Positions 19,810-32,478 of a DNA stretch of 64,000 nt are shown here, piece after piece (within the stretch, counting starts at the first letter, position 1; each line of letters begins with the position of its first letter). The notes under the pieces were generated by a model that saw only the letters and a program-made list of their open reading frames with translations, had not been told where the DNA came from and searched no databases. This DNA is from Saposhnikovia divaricata (Eukaryota; Streptophyta; Magnoliopsida; Apiales; Apiaceae), in NCBI GenBank assembly GCA_036435485.1, contig CM071600.1, positions 57,223,546 to 57,287,545 on the forward strand, in the 5' to 3' direction. Made by a program: the position numbers and the translations under genes.

Positions 19810-19970
19810 GGATCGCTGGCGATGCCGCCCTATCGAACAATATGCTGAATTCTTCTACGATGATGAATTTTAATGACCCGTTCTTCTTTCCTAGGCCCAT
19901 TATGTGTGATGCAACATTATTCTAGCCCATTTAGGCCTGCTTAGGACCTATGCCAAATTAGGACATAACA
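19810..19970 (-). repeat. Gypsy 5' LTR, outer part
   Basis: It continues the LTR from 5109 after the CCAGG duplication and ends ATTAGGACATAACA, the inverted match of TGTTAT at 4531. The total LTR length is about 740 bp. Confidence 0.75.
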
Positions 19971-21211
19971 GTTGTATTTGAAGATAATTCTCTGCGTAAG
20001 AATACACAGTTGTGGGTTACAAGGTTTTAGTATTTACAAGAAAACCTAAAGCTATCTGCCTTCTGTTCAGTGTTTTCTTTTCTACTAAAACTATGTTGCT
20101 CATACAGCTTATTTAAACTATATGAAGATAAGTAAGCTACGTGAAATGTAATGATACATTTCTGGTATAACTTGTCACACACACATGCTCGAAGTGGTAG
20201 CCATCTGGAATTATCTTGAAAGACAATCCCATCATGCTTCAAGTTAGTGTATGTTTCTTTCTTCAAAAGTTACTAAGTTCTTGAGTTGACTTAGCTTCCT
20301 AGCCCACGTGATGCTTTATTCAAAAGATCTTTTTGCTTTGGATCTTTGTCTCTGAAAGTAGCTTTAATCAAAAAGATAATCTTTTTGAAAGTCGATAAAT
20401 TTTTCTGTTTATTGAGCTGTGCTTGAACTTTCCAGATATAACGGCTGATCCTTATGCATTCTTCAAGATATTCTTTGAATTCTTCAGTAGGATTGTAATC
20501 ATGTTGGAGGTTGCTTCCACTCTTATTGTTCCCCTTGAAGTCGGATAAACAGTGACTGATTTCACCTTTCACTTGGAAGAGTTTGAGCATTCAAATATTT
20601 ACAATTTGACTCTCTACTCGTAACATCCTCTGTGTAATTGGTCACTGTCTATAAGTCACGGGTTTCAAAGTAATCTGGGTTTAATCTTCATTCGATATGT
20701 TCCATTAGAGAACACTGGCATTCTTAGGAAACCAGGTTGAATTCCCGAATAGATGAGACTTGAGTTCTCAAATGTTGACTTCTTGAGCAGTTCCTCTATG
20801 TGAGTTCTCGAATGACTTCTCGAATAGCCTATTGAGTAGACTTCTCGATTAGTGCATCTTACAGACTTCTCGAACGCAGAACAGTCTGACTTCTCGAACT
20901 AGAACTTCTCGAATAAACCCTTTTTGTAGAGTTCTCGAATGACTTCTCGAACTCTTCTTTTCTTGACTTCTCGAACTTACTTGCATGGTTACATCAAACT
21001 CTCTTTTGATTACTGATATCTAAATTTAGCATCTCCATGCTTGTTACAGAAATAATTCCTAACTGCATGTAGAGTTCCATTATCAAGATATTGCTATAGT
21101 TGATCTGCACTTCAGTTAGCTTCCTGATTTGTTTATCAGCTTCGATTCCTTGATTCATTTTCTGTCTTGTGGTATTTGTTATCATCATCCATATACATGT
21201 ATGTCTCAACA
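19971..21211 (-). repeat. S2 3' LTR (truncated)
   Basis: It matches 35851-36199 and 42688-43565 in the same order. The first 200 bp or so of the LTR (present at 35650-35850) are missing, replaced by the gypsy remnant. It ends TATGTCTCAACA against a polypurine tract. Confidence 0.85.
20813..20972. promoter_or_regulatory. Cluster of TTCTCGAA dyads in the S2 LTR
   Basis: Eight copies of TTCTCGAA lie within 160 bp in the U3 part of the LTR. Each fits TTCnnGAA, the two-unit core of a heat-shock element. Seven copies are kept in the 5' LTR (about 43130-43345). Whether the spacing allows heat-shock-factor trimer binding is unclear. Confidence 0.5.
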
Positions 21212-21226
21212 ATCTCCCCCTATTTA
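21212..21226 (-). other. S2 polypurine tract
   Basis: AAATAGGGGGAGAT on the minus strand directly abuts the 3' LTR, matching the position and style of the S1 tract. Confidence 0.75.
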
Positions 21227-23537
21227 TGACTTCAAGAGAAAGGCATAAATCCAGAGATTGATGATAACAAAAACCACTCTTCATATTTTTCTTTCACTAG
21301 GACAGAAAATCTTGATCAAGCTTCCTTGACACAGTATCTGAATTGTACTAACTTCACTTGAGTACTAAGAACTGCTCCCCTATATATGACATCCAATTCT
21401 GAGAGTTGTTCTATTCCTTTAATTGCTGGTCTTCTGAGATATAGCTTTTCCTTGAAGAAGAATCTGGAAAATTGATATTTCAATCTAGTTCAATCCATAC
21501 TTCTCCCCCTTTTTTGTTATGAGCAATGAAAGTGATGTAGTATCTTTGGAAAATCAGAGGGATTAGAAGCAAGATTCTGTATAAAAGAAACTTCTCTCTC
21601 TAATCTCTCTGTTTTTGCATCAGGATCTCATCCTGGCTCACTTCTCACAACTCACCTTCCCTTCCTAAAGGGGTACTCAACCTCTCCTTTTGTTCTCCCG
21701 GAAGAAGTAGGAGACCACTCTTGTACACATCTCACCTTCTGCCCTGGAGCAACCAGGCCTCTCCTATTTTTCACTCCCTTCCCTCAGTCCTAAAGAGAAA
21801 TCATGAGATTTCATAAAGATTGATGAGAAATAAATATTAGCATTGATGTTCCAAACAGAGAGAAGAGTTCAGTAAACTGCTTTAGAGAAAGCTTAGTGAA
21901 CTGAAGATTGAGTGTTGGCTTCTTCATGAAATGAAATGAAGAATCAAGAGTGTTTGGAGTTGTATTAAAGTGCTTCAGTTTCCAAATTAGGTATCCATGA
22001 ATGGGGCTGAATCCTCTCATTTATAGAAGATTCATCAACCTGAATTTGAGAAATAGTTAAGAGTAACTTGTGTGTGCTCCCCCTAACTTGTACTAACTCC
22101 TAGCTAGATGATAAGTATAAAAAGGTTGCATAAATGTGTCCCTTACCCTCACTGATTGTGTTCCTGGTTGGGAACTTGATTCAATAGTTAAAGTTTTTTG
22201 AGAGACTAAAACTAGAAATGTGGATGTCCTTTTTAATCACTATGCCTTTTTGGGAAGACATACGATGGCTAGGCTAGTTTTACACACCCTTACCCTCCTT
22301 GTTCTTGTGGTTTCTTGATGTTTACCACTTCCCTCACCCTCACTTTCCTCATGTTCACTCCCCTCAAGTTAAGATTTGCAAGATGTGTCAATTACAGTTT
22401 GTTGAGAAACTGTAGAGGGGGTTTAAAGATGGAAAACTGTGAATATTTGGTGTGCTGATCGGGTAGAGAATCTGGGGGACATTCCAGCAATTCTCATTTC
22501 AGCAAATGAAGGCAAAGATTTTAGGACATTAAAGAGAAATGCTGATGAAAGAGAACTCAATACCTTAGCTAAGTGTACTGCTGTAAGAGCCTTCTCCACA
22601 TGAAGGTTTATTCACTTAGAAATGCAAAACACAATTTGTCTTGAATGAAAAAATTGACATTGTGCTTGTAGCTGTACTTAGGAAAGGAAACAAGTTTGCG
22701 GAGATAGTTATGAATAATCATTTAAGTATCTGCAAGAATGTTACACTTATACCTAATGCCATAAATAGTCAATTTGTAACTTGAGTTCAATCGGCAACAA
22801 TAAGGATTACTTATTCATGTGTTTACAGTTAACTAATAAATCCTTTTTTAGAACAGAGTTCAAATTAGTTATTCTTAAATTAACCCTTAATTCTAAGTGT
22901 TTTACACATAGCAAGTGACAGAATTGAAGAACCTGGTTGATGCAATAACCAAGTTTGCTGTGTCAACACCATCACTTCATCATCATCATCCTCTGTTGTC
23001 AGTTTAAGTCCTTTGGAGTACTGTAAATAGGACATAAAACTATGCAACTGTGTAGCTTTTAAAGCTCACTTTTAGGGTTAGATGATAGTGTGAATTTAGA
23101 ATTAAAACATCATGAATAGTATTAAGTTACCAAATCTATTCAGTGTTATTCAAAAGAATTGAGATACCCTGATTAGATTAAGGTTAACTTAATGAAATGC
23201 GTGCCACATCACAAAAAGATTAGAATTATGCATAAGTTGAATTAATAAGACTAATTCATAAAGATTAAATTATTAAGACAACTTAGGTGATCTAAGCATA
23301 ATCCAACTTAATCTTATCTAAGTGTTCTTTGTTGAGTTCAAGTCGAAACATAATCTAACAACAAGTCGATCCAAAGAGACATGCAAGTAGATTTAATCAA
23401 CAAACAAAATAGAACAGATATGATAAGGATGGAACTGTTATTTCATTAAAAAACATTACAAGAATGGTCAGAAAGACCATTGAAATACACAAAAACAAAC
23501 ACTTAAAAACTAAGCCCCCCCTCCCCACCTAAACCAT
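21227..23537 (-). other. S2 3' region without substantial reading frames
   Basis: It corresponds in position to the third reading region of S1 but is degraded. Only short frames remain (for example 21811-22020), and none resembles the S1 proteins. No repeat was recognised. Confidence 0.5.
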
Positions 23538-23738
23538 CTAGGCGGCCTTGGCTGGGTCTTCAACAGAGTCTCCCTGGTTGCGTGCCCGGAGGACCTCTAG
23601 CACTGCTCGCATGGCAGCAAGAGACTTCTCCTCTTCAGCGAGAAGTTTGTCTATCTTCTCCTGAAGTGCCAACACCTTCTCGTAGAAGGGCATGGCCTCA
23701 AACTCTTCAACGGATACATTCAAGATGCTCTTTGTCAT
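23538..23738 (-). CDS. S2 small coiled-coil ORF (66 aa)
   Basis: ATG at 23736-23738, stop at 23538. The product is Glu/Leu/Ala-rich (VLALQEKIDKLLAEEEKSLA), predicted by eye to be almost entirely helical and coiled-coil, with an acidic C-terminus. It lies 3' of pol inside S2. It may be the end of the element's third reading region or an independent small frame. It is intact while the rest of S2 is broken, which could be chance at this length. Confidence 0.4.
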   Translation of the reverse strand: MTKSILNVSVEEFEAMPFYEKVLALQEKIDKLLAEEEKSLAAMRAVLEVLRARNQGDSVEDPAKAA

Positions 23739-24426
23739 TTTTGAAGAAAGGGTTTGAAGAAGAAAGGAGAAAGGGTTTTGTTTTTGTTATGTATGAGTCT
23801 AAATGATGTCTACCCCTCCCTATTTATAAGCCCAGAAGTCCTAAAGACACGACTTAATATTTAGGAAATAAACGGGTGAAGGGTTTAATACACACTAACG
23901 CATGCAAAAGAGATTACACGATGTCTTAGACTAATCCTGACAGATCATTTATAAAAGATAAAAAGTAAAAATATTATGTGTGCTATTTGTTCCAAAATCA
24001 TTTAAGTCTGACAACATAAGTCTAATCAACTCGAGACAAATAATTTTAGAGTACAGAGCACACAAACCATTCGAGTATTCTGGATGAAACATGAAGGAAT
24101 TAAATAATATCAACAATTAATTAAACCTCTCGACATCTCAAATATTGACCATTCGATTTGTCTGAACATTTACTGATTTGATATCTCTCAACATTTGACT
24201 AGTCGATATCTCTAGTTAAGAAGACTAGTTCGATCGATATCTCTAGAAAGTTAGTTATTCGACATCTCAAGCATAATATCCATTCGACAAGTCAAATAAG
24301 TACACATATTCGCTCGGTATCTCTAGGAACTTAATTGTTCGATATCTCCAGAATAATCATGCAAATAATTAAATAAAACAAATAAAATCTAGAGAATAAA
24401 GTTCACTGGCTGCAATAAAATTCAGG
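23739..24426 (-). other. S2 spacer with CGACATCTC/CGATATCTC motifs
   Basis: Between the pol remnant and the small frame, many short TCGACATCTC, TCGATATCTC and ATTCGA motifs recur (24120-24350). This is reminiscent of the TCGAA-rich spacer at the same place in S1. No reading frame was seen. Confidence 0.5.
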
Positions 24427-24489
24427 CCATAGAGTGCTTTGAGCAAGTAATAAACATATTGTGGGAAGTCTGGATCTTCAAAGTAGGAT
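24427..24489 (-). pseudogene. S2 reverse transcriptase fragment
   Basis: About 20 residues (FEDPDFPQYVYYLLKALYGL) match the copia RT block that precedes the catalytic region. They are cut off from the RT start at 25871 by the LTR-like insert and followed by unrelated sequence. Confidence 0.65.
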
Positions 24490-25870
24490 AAAATTGAGTT
24501 CGTTCCCACAGAGACTGGTATAAAACAGAATATGCACCTATGCAACAATGTATGATCTCTATTCACTGCTAAGACAAGTATCAAATTTGAGTTTTAATTA
24601 TCTAATTTAACTAAGAAGCAATTTAACAATATTAGGATCTAATTAACTAACGCGTCTTAAAACTGAATTACTTATGAGAAAATAAACATGGAATCCTAAC
24701 TTCATTAAATACTTCGCTTTGAGTTGACGCCTTTAATCAAAGTATGTGATGGTTATGATATCTGATCGGACAACACGAAACAAGTATAGGTTATCAGTCA
24801 GTATACGAATACCAAACTACTCATACATCCACAAAAGAGATATAAGATGGGTAGACACCAATTATGTTTAGACCATATATGTCTATAAGATTTGAAAATA
24901 TAACGGTTTAAGCACAATTTATCCATTGAGATCACATACGGTAGCAAAAGAAGGTTAAAATTACGCTACAAATCATGATGTCAAAACATACATAAACCTA
25001 TGCTAGCATGGCAAGTTCTAAATCTCAATATCCACTATCGCTTCAATAGAGATTAACAATACAATTTAGATGTTAGCTATGCATAACCATACAAGGAAAT
25101 CAATAATTTATCACACACAAATTTTTAAAGCAATCAAACTACTAAACTACATAAATAAATTCGTTAGAATCCCATGACAACGATTAGTTCATAATCGAAC
25201 GGCTCGTCATCATGGGATCTGATGAAACCATGGTAATAAACAAAGTCTGAATAAAAATAATTATGCTAGAGTAATAAGGTTTAGAAAAAAAATCCAAAAT
25301 CTGAAGATCCAAAGTATCCTAATAGAAGAAAACAAAAGATGAAGCATATCTAGATCTCCGTTGCTTGTCACGAGCTTCATAAAATCCTTCTCCAACTTGT
25401 CTTCCTTGTTTCTCTGATAAAAACCGCCTCCTTGTGTTATCTAGAGGTGTTTATATAGGCCAAATAGCTTGTCCCGCAAGAAAACGTCCAAAAATACCTT
25501 TCTAAGTTGAAATAGGAATTTTCTGGCCGCATCACAGCGTAGCTGCGCTTCATGGCACGCTCCTGCGCCCTACAGCACTGTTCCTCGCGCTCCTGCGTGC
25601 CAGACTCGAGCACCTGCGCTCCTTCCCCCTGCCGAAATGCTGATTTTCTTTTATTTCTTTGTTTCTCTTCCGTTCCCTTTGCAAGTTGTCCTTCTTTGCT
25701 TCTAGAACTCAAATCCACCCTAAAATATGTGATTTGCACCTCACCAATACCAGAAAGTAAACCTGCACCATCTCACTCAAAACGAATCAAAAACACTACA
25801 TACTTGAGGCCAAGTTAATCAATTTAAGCCGATTCGAAGCGTTCCAAGTAGATATAAAATCGACTTATCA
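24490..25870 (-). mobile_element. LTR-like fragment inside S2 pol
   Basis: On the minus strand it begins TGATAAGTCGATTTTATATC at 25870. Near its other end it has GTCTCTGTGGGAACGAAC (about 24500-24520), a combination typical of plant gypsy-type LTR sequences. It separates the first 25 or so RT residues from a block that should follow about 100 residues later, so insertion was accompanied by deletion. No coding capacity. The exact superfamily is not proven. Confidence 0.5.
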
Positions 25871-27790
25871 AATTTGCCCTTAGGCTTGGGTACAAGTGTC
25901 CATACTTTGTTTCCTTCAAACTAGTTTAGCTGTTCTTGCATTGCTAAAACCTAGTCTGGATTTAGAAGAGCATCTTCAACCTTCTTGGGTTCCTCTTTAG
26001 AAAGAAAGCTGTTGTACATGCATTCTTCTCGAGTTGCTCTCCTAGTTTTGACCTTTGCATTGGAGTCACCAATTATCAACTCAAAAGGGTGATCCTTAGT
26101 CCATTTTCTTTGTGGTGGCAAGTTTGATCTTGATGAAGTTACTTCATTCTCTTGATGTTGACCATCTTGATTTGTTGTTGAGTATTGACTGTGAGAAACT
26201 CCCCCTGAGTGTATGGACCTCATGTTGAGTGGAGTTCTAAGAGAGTTATCAAATAATATTTCTCTTTGATTCTCAACTGATGCTTCAAAATGATCTTCAC
26301 CAGATGGAGTGAGTTGCCTTTCTATAGATGGTCCATTTTGCACTTCAGTTGATGGTCCATGTCTGTTCTCTATATCCATCGTTATCCTTTCTTCATCATC
26401 ATCTTCACTCTCTTCACCACTTATCTCATTCTCGAAAGAGAGAGACTCATGAAAACCTTCATCTAAAAGGCCAAATATTTTCTTGACGTCAAAGACAACA
26501 TGTATGGATTCCATAACGATGTTAAGTCTTAGGTTGTAGATTCTGTAAGATTTTCCAGTTGAGTACCCAACAAAAATAGCTTCATCTACCTTTGAATCAA
26601 ATTTTCCAAGGCTCTCGCCATAATTCTTCAATACAAAACATTTGCATCCAAAGACATGTAGAATGTTAATTGTTTGCTTCTTGTCTTTGAATAGTTGGTA
26701 AGGTGTCATACCTTTTGCTTGATTGATCAAAGATATGTTCTGAGTGTAGCATGCAGTATTAACAGCTTCAGCCCAGAAATATGTTGGCAACTTTGATTCT
26801 TCAAGCATAGTCCTTGCAGCTTTAATAAGAGTTCTGTTCGTTCTCTCCACCACACCATTTTGTTGAGGTGTTCTTGATGCAGAGAATTTTTGAGTGATTC
26901 CTTCTTCTTTATAGAACTTTCTTAGCACAAAATTCTTGAACTCAGTCCCATTATTGCTTCTAATCCTCCTTACTTTGAAGATTAGATTGTTGTTGATTTT
27001 CTTGATATGCTTGATGATAAATTCACTTGCTTCATCTTTCGAAGACAGGAAGAAGGTCCAAGTGAACTTGGAGAAATCATCAACAATTACAAGACAGTAT
27101 TTCTTGTTTGATATCGACAACACATTGACTGGTCCAAAAAGATCCATATGCAGAAGCTGTAAAGGTTGATCAATTGAAGACATTGACTTTGATTTGAAAG
27201 AGGCCTTCTTCTGCTTCCCTTTCTGGCAAGCATCACACAGCCCATCCTTGGAGAACTCCAATTTGGAATGCCTCTGACCAAATCCTTCTTGACCAATTCA
27301 TTCATGGCTATAAAATTTAAGTGAGACAGTCTTTTGTGCCAAAGCCATCCTTCATCCATGCTTGCCTTGCTGAAGAGGCATGTAGCAGAGTTGGCACTTG
27401 TTGAGTTAAAGTCAGCAATGTACACATTTCCTTTTCTATTTCCTGTCATCACTACCTTGTTGTCATTTTTCTCAAAAAAAACACAAGCTTCAAATGTGAA
27501 CCACACATTTTGATTTTTATCACATAGTTGACTGATACTCAACAACTTGTGCTTAAGTCCATCAACCAGTGCTACTTCTTCAATGACAACATTTCCTTGT
27601 AAAATCAAGCCATATCCTCTAGTATATCCTTTGTTGTTGTTGTCTCCAAAGGTAATGCTAGGGCCAGCTCTCTCCTCAAACTTAGTGAGCAGGGTAGAAT
27701 CTCCAGTCATGTGCCTTGAACAGCCACTATCCAGATACCACAGATTCTTTCTATCTCCCTACATACATCAAAATCAAATCAAGTTAATTT
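25871..27790 (-). pseudogene. S2 pol remnant: protease, integrase, start of RT
   Basis: Two overlapping minus-strand frames (27710-27087 and 27261-25951) together cover the protease-to-RT start. They include a protease motif of WYLDSGCSRHMTG type near 27710, the pre-integrase LWHKRLSHLNF, and integrase blocks [21 protein letters not shown] (Asp replaced by Asn at a catalytic position) and [13 protein letters not shown] frameshift separates the frames, and the RT start has two in-frame stops just before 25951. RT then ends at the LTR-like insert. It cannot be functional. Confidence 0.85.
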
Positions 27791-30154
27791 TGGTACCCAA
27801 GTTTCCTTGGGTCCTGCCTTGTTAGCCTTTCTCTTATTTTTCAAACCCTTACCATCCAAGGGTTCTGATTGAGTTAGATCAATCTTAACTCTTGGTGTAG
27901 GTCTCTAAAAAATAGGTTGTTTCACATGCTCATATGCATTAAAGCTAGATGTGCAAGATGTGCAATTAGGCATAGTCTATGCAAACATGTTATTCATCAT
28001 CCATTGCAACTGTGGCATATTAAAGGCATTGTGATATGGATTGTCCATGAATTACATGTTATCATACTGACTATATGCATGATCAGGTTGAACACATATG
28101 TTAGGCACAATATTCATAGCAGGCATAGGTACTGACTTAGGCATGCTAGGCACAGAAGCATTCTTAACAGATTTACAGTTGGCAGACAAATGATTAACAC
28201 TACCATAATACACACATTCCTTTCGAGGAGCATATTTATCAGGTGTGTAATTACTATGTTTGTTAATTCCTACCTTGCCATTTCTATTCTTCTTATTACC
28301 CTTAGCCTTTGGTTCAGTCTTTTCTATCGTATCCTTCAATTTCTTGATGGACAAGTGACCTATGTTTTCTTGTTCAACTGACTTGGTTTTGCTACACTCT
28401 CCCAACACAAAGTTTTTGCTAACAGGGCCATACTTCTTATGCAATTTAATCAAGGTTGCATTACTGACAGGTTTTAACTCCTTTGGACAACCATCATCCA
28501 TTGAGTCACTGTCTGAAGCAGTCTCCCTATCAACTTTTAACTTTGCTTCTGCTATTTTGCAGAAAGAATAAATTCCTTGCTTACTGAAAATTTCTTCAGT
28601 TTTAGCCTTTGATCCTCTCCACTTAGCAATTAAATCCTGTTCCTTTTTTAACTGTTCTTTTAAACAATCTTCTCTATCGAAAGCCTCAATTAATTTATCT
28701 TTTGCATAATGGTAATCTCTTCTCATTATTACAAAATCAATTAATCGAGTCTCTAACAGAGTATTCCTATTACCTAACCTAGCATTCAGATCTTTAATCT
28801 TGTTGTTTTCTCTGTTAAGTGATTTTAATCTGACATGCATGTTATACAATTCATTTGACATTTCATTCACAACATTATCACATTCATCTTTGGAAAGCTC
28901 AGTTAGGTTCGTAGAGTATACCCGGTTGCTTGCTGAACTAGCCTCTTCATCATTTTCTTTTGCCATGAGTGCAAGGTTGACAAACTCTTCCTCTGCATCT
29001 GAGTCTCCTCCAGCTGCCCAATCATCATCTCTAGATACAAATGCTCTTTACTTTTGCTTGAGAAGATCAAAATATTTCTTTTTGTAGTCAGCAGTCTCAG
29101 ACTGTTCTTTTCATTCTCAGCTTTGGATTTATGCATTCATTGGCAAAGTGGCCAACATTTCCACAGCTATAACATTTGATCTTTGACCTTTCAACCATGC
29201 CCTTGTTTGGTTGATAGCTTTTCTTGAATTTCCAGGCTCCAGCTGGATTCTTCTTGAATCTTAGCTTTGAAAATCTCTTTGACAGAAATGCCAAGTATTC
29301 ATCTAGATCTTCAGATTCGTCCTCACTCAGTGCATCAAGTTCTTGAATCATCTTGCTTCTGCCTTTGCTAGTTCCAGCTCCATCTTCACAAGTTCTTTGA
29401 CTTGGTGTGGCTTCCACATTCTTCATCTTCTCTCCATCTTGGTTGGTTGGAATATTGGCCACCAAAGCTACATTTCCACCTTTCTGCTGGCTCTTCTCAA
29501 CTTCTTCATCTTGTTGCAACTCAAGCTCATAGGTCTTTAGAATTCCATACAGTCTCTCAAGTGTAAAATCTTATAGTCTTGAGAGTTCCTCAATGAGACT
29601 GTCACTGGCTTCCATTCTTTAGGTAAAGACCTCAGAAATTTTAGGTTGGAGTCTTTGGTTTCATAAACTCTTCCATACAACTTTAACCCATTTAACAGTT
29701 TTTGAAATCTACTAAATATATCAGTTAAGCTTTCACCTGTATTAAAGTGAAAATGTTCATACTGTTGTATGAGGAGTTGTTTCTTATTCTCTCTGACTTG
29801 CTCAGTCCCTTCACAGAGTGTTCGAATAGTGTCCCACACTTGCTTAGCAGTGGTGCAGTTAATGACATTATCGAACATGTCTTGATCAATACCATTGAAC
29901 AGTATGTTCATGGCCTTTTTGTCCTTCTAGACTTCCTTTTTGTCTCCATCTGTGAATTCTGCTGGAAGTTTGGGAATAGGCCTTCCAGCAACTCCAGTTC
30001 CAGCTGCTTCTCCAACTGTAGTGTTGGCCTTCATATGAATATGAGGACCTTTCTCTATGCAGTTTACATAACCTTCATCAATGGATAAGAGATGTAAATG
30101 CATCTTTACTTTTTAGTGAAAGTAATTATCTTTGTCGAGGATTGGTATTTTCAT
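27791..30154 (-). pseudogene. S2 gag remnant
   Basis: A likely original ATG at 30154 is followed by stops, then open pieces in different frames: 29911-29537 (copia capsid-type sequence, DMFDNVINCTTAKQVWDTI), 29519-29097 (acidic ELDALSEDESEDLDEYLAF and a CCHC knuckle CYSCGNVGHFANEC) and 28966-28052 (coiled-coil-rich C-terminal part). A WVPK motif near 27795 ends the region. The organisation parallels the intact S1 gag, so both belong to the SIRE lineage but are clearly different families. Confidence 0.8.
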
Positions 30155-30175
30155 GCCTGTATCCTTCAATCCCAA

Positions 30176-30180
30176 GGTGG
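30176..30180. other. Target-site duplication GGTGG (left)
   Basis: GGTGG precedes TTGATAAGTG and recurs at 35599-35603 right after AACACATC, bounding the gypsy-type element. Removing the element restores a continuous S2 leader. Confidence 0.8.
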
Positions 30181-32453
30181 TTGATAAGTGCATATTTTTG
30201 CATATTTTTATTACCTATTTATTGCTTGAACTCGTATTTTAATAATTTATTTTGTTGCATTTCAGGAAATTCGTGAATAAATAAAGAAATGGCAAAATAA
30301 AGAAATAAAGAACAAGGAAGGAAAAAAAGAGGAAGAAAAAGGACTTAAATGAAAAGAGGAAAAAGAATTAGGAGCTTGGTGGAAAAGGAATCTTGGAGGA
30401 CATGTGGAAGGTGGAGATCATCCCAACACACTACATAAGTGTATGGCCAAGATCAACTCTTCAAAGCTTAAGGGGGAAGGAAACAAATAGATGGCTAGGA
30501 TTTCACCACCACTCACCACAAATGTATGGTGGGGATTTACCCAACACCCCCTTAACCCTAATTCCTATCCTATAAATACCCCCCACCCCCCTTGTATTTA
30601 AAAACTTAGATTTTAGGGTAGCTTTAATTTCTTGTATTTTTTAGTTTCAAATCTTGTAAACACTTTTTATTTTAATGCAAAAGTTTCGTTTCCTTTAATT
30701 TCTCGTCTTGTTTTTTTTTCGTTTTTGTTGCATAGCTTTCGTTATTTTTGTAAATCTATTTAGTGGACAAAGTAGCGAAAAACTAACCACTATGGGTTGA
30801 AAGTATCGATTTTTATTTTCTTGTTTTTTGTTAATAATCGTAATTTTCCCCCTTTAAATTTCCATTTTATTATGGGCCATTTAATTCCATCCCCGTTTTA
30901 GTGTAAATTTTAATTTTCGTTGTTCTTTTCTTTTATCGTAGTTAATTTTCAAATAAAAAAAACCACAAAAATATTAGTGTAAATTTTCATTACGCATGTT
31001 CCTATTTTAATTGTTTAATTCGAAGCCTACTATGACCTCACTTTGTTTATTTTGATTACCCAGCAAATATTCTGTTTTATTTCTCTTGTTGAGATGCAAG
31101 CCTCCCCTTTCTTCTTTATTATTCCATCGAACTCCACTCTCCTCTTTACCTTCTTCTCCATACCCCTCATTTTTTTACTCACTGAAAACAACACCCTCCC
31201 CTCTTATTTTATCTCGCTGCAAAGTATAACACCCATCTTCTTTAATTCTTTCTTCGATTAGAACTTCCCTGTTTTCTTTTATTTTTCTTTCTTTTCGAGT
31301 AAACCAACAAACCCATTTCCCTCACTCTGTGTTCACTGGTGTTTGCGAGTTGGATTTCCGAGTCGTTCAGTTTGCTGTTTTCCCGAGTTGTTTTACGATC
31401 ACTGCTACGTTTGCGAGTTCTGTATCGAGTTGTGCTGAGTATATTGTCAAGTCTACCGAGTCTGCTGAGTTATTTCTAGTAGGCATTAGAGCGATGGACT
31501 GAGTGTTTTGATTCCGCATAAATTATTTGTTTTAGTTGACTCGGTTCTTATTGATTTGATAATTAATGTATTAATTGTTAATTTTCTTTGGATTCTGAGT
31601 TGGTTTTTGCTGAGTTTGTAATATCGATTTGCTAGTTTTGCTGAGTTTCGAGTCGAGTTCATTAAGCAACCGAGTTTGTAATTATCGAGTCTGAGTCGTT
31701 GTTTGTTTGAGCTTTCGGTGTTCTGTTTTTGTAAATTCTGCTTCGCGAGTTCTGATGTTTGCTTGATGGTTGTAATGATTCAATAATTCGATTGTATTAT
31801 TTTTGTTTTGGTTCCATTTTAAATCATAGTCTTCGTTATGTTTATTGTCTGTCCGAGTTGTTGCTTAGTTCCGGGTTTTGTGTTTCCTGGTGTTTTCGCG
31901 TTTTTTTGGTTTGTTGCTAAGTCGTTATTTGCCGTTTGCTGCTTGTAGTATTTACCGAGTCACCAGTATCAAGCTTTGAGTGTTTGTGTTGAGTCTGTTT
32001 TTGAGATTGTAGTGATTAATCTACTGTATTTATTTTGCTGTTTTTAAGGTTCGATTGCTGAGTTTTGTTAAATAAATTCTGTTACAGTTTTGCTGCGTTT
32101 GATTGTTTATGGCTAGTCTATTTTTCAAACACCTCATGTCCAATTTTCTTAAAAATTTTCTGTAAACAAATTTTCTTAAAAAAAAGGTTTGTTAATTCAA
32201 ATAAAAAAATGTTTTAAATAAAATCTAGTTTTAATTTAGAATTTTTAGAATAATTTAATTTTAGAATAATTTATAATTTAGAATTAGGAATTAATTAATA
32301 GAATCCGAATTTTCCAAAACCCAATTGTTCTAGTCCGATTAAGTTAAGATTTTAAGGTTTGCGAAAATATTAGTCTCTGCGGAACGAATCTAAATTTACT
32401 AAAATAAGATTGTGCACTTGCAATCATTTTTAAATAATTATTTTTAGCACATC
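30181..32453 (+). repeat. 5' LTR of the gypsy-type element
   Basis: It starts TTGATAAGTGCATATTTTTG and ends TTTTTAGCACATC. The part 31340-31980 is unusually rich in CGAGTT/CGAGTC. A TATAAATACC (about 30572) followed by C-rich sequence may be its promoter. Confidence 0.75.
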
Positions 32454-32460
32454 AAGTTTT

Positions 32461-32478
32461 TGGCGCCGCTGCCAGGGA
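32461..32478 (+). other. Primer-binding site of the gypsy-type element
   Basis: TGGCGCCGCTGCCAGGGA lies eight bases after the 5' LTR. A TGGCGCC start is typical for plant Athila/Tat-like gypsy elements. Confidence 0.75.

Larger units (their letters stand above)
2360..19970 (-). mobile_element. Ty3/gypsy remnant with gag and 5' LTR, split by a copia insertion
   Basis: On the minus strand this reads 5' LTR (19970-19810 plus 5109-4531), primer-binding site, then gag, and stops at the microsatellite at 2356. Protease, RT, integrase and the 3' LTR are absent. The LTR has matching ends TGTTAT...ATAACA. Its right flank (GTTGTATTTG) continues into the 3' LTR of the old SIRE-type element, so the gypsy element appears to have inserted in that LTR. 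The left-hand part of that LTR is not found beyond 2356, implying a deletion that removed pol, the 3' LTR and the flank. Confidence 0.75.

Noticed and set aside
25437..25818. Overlapping frames of about 90-100 codons on both strands near 25.5-25.8 kb
   Set aside because: They fall in the GC-richer middle of an LTR-like fragment, overlap each other on opposite strands and contain no recognisable motif.
31043..31261. A 72-aa gene at 31043 and its duplicate at 34227
   Set aside because: Both lie in the two LTR copies of the same non-coding element, so the similarity reflects LTR duplication rather than a gene pair.
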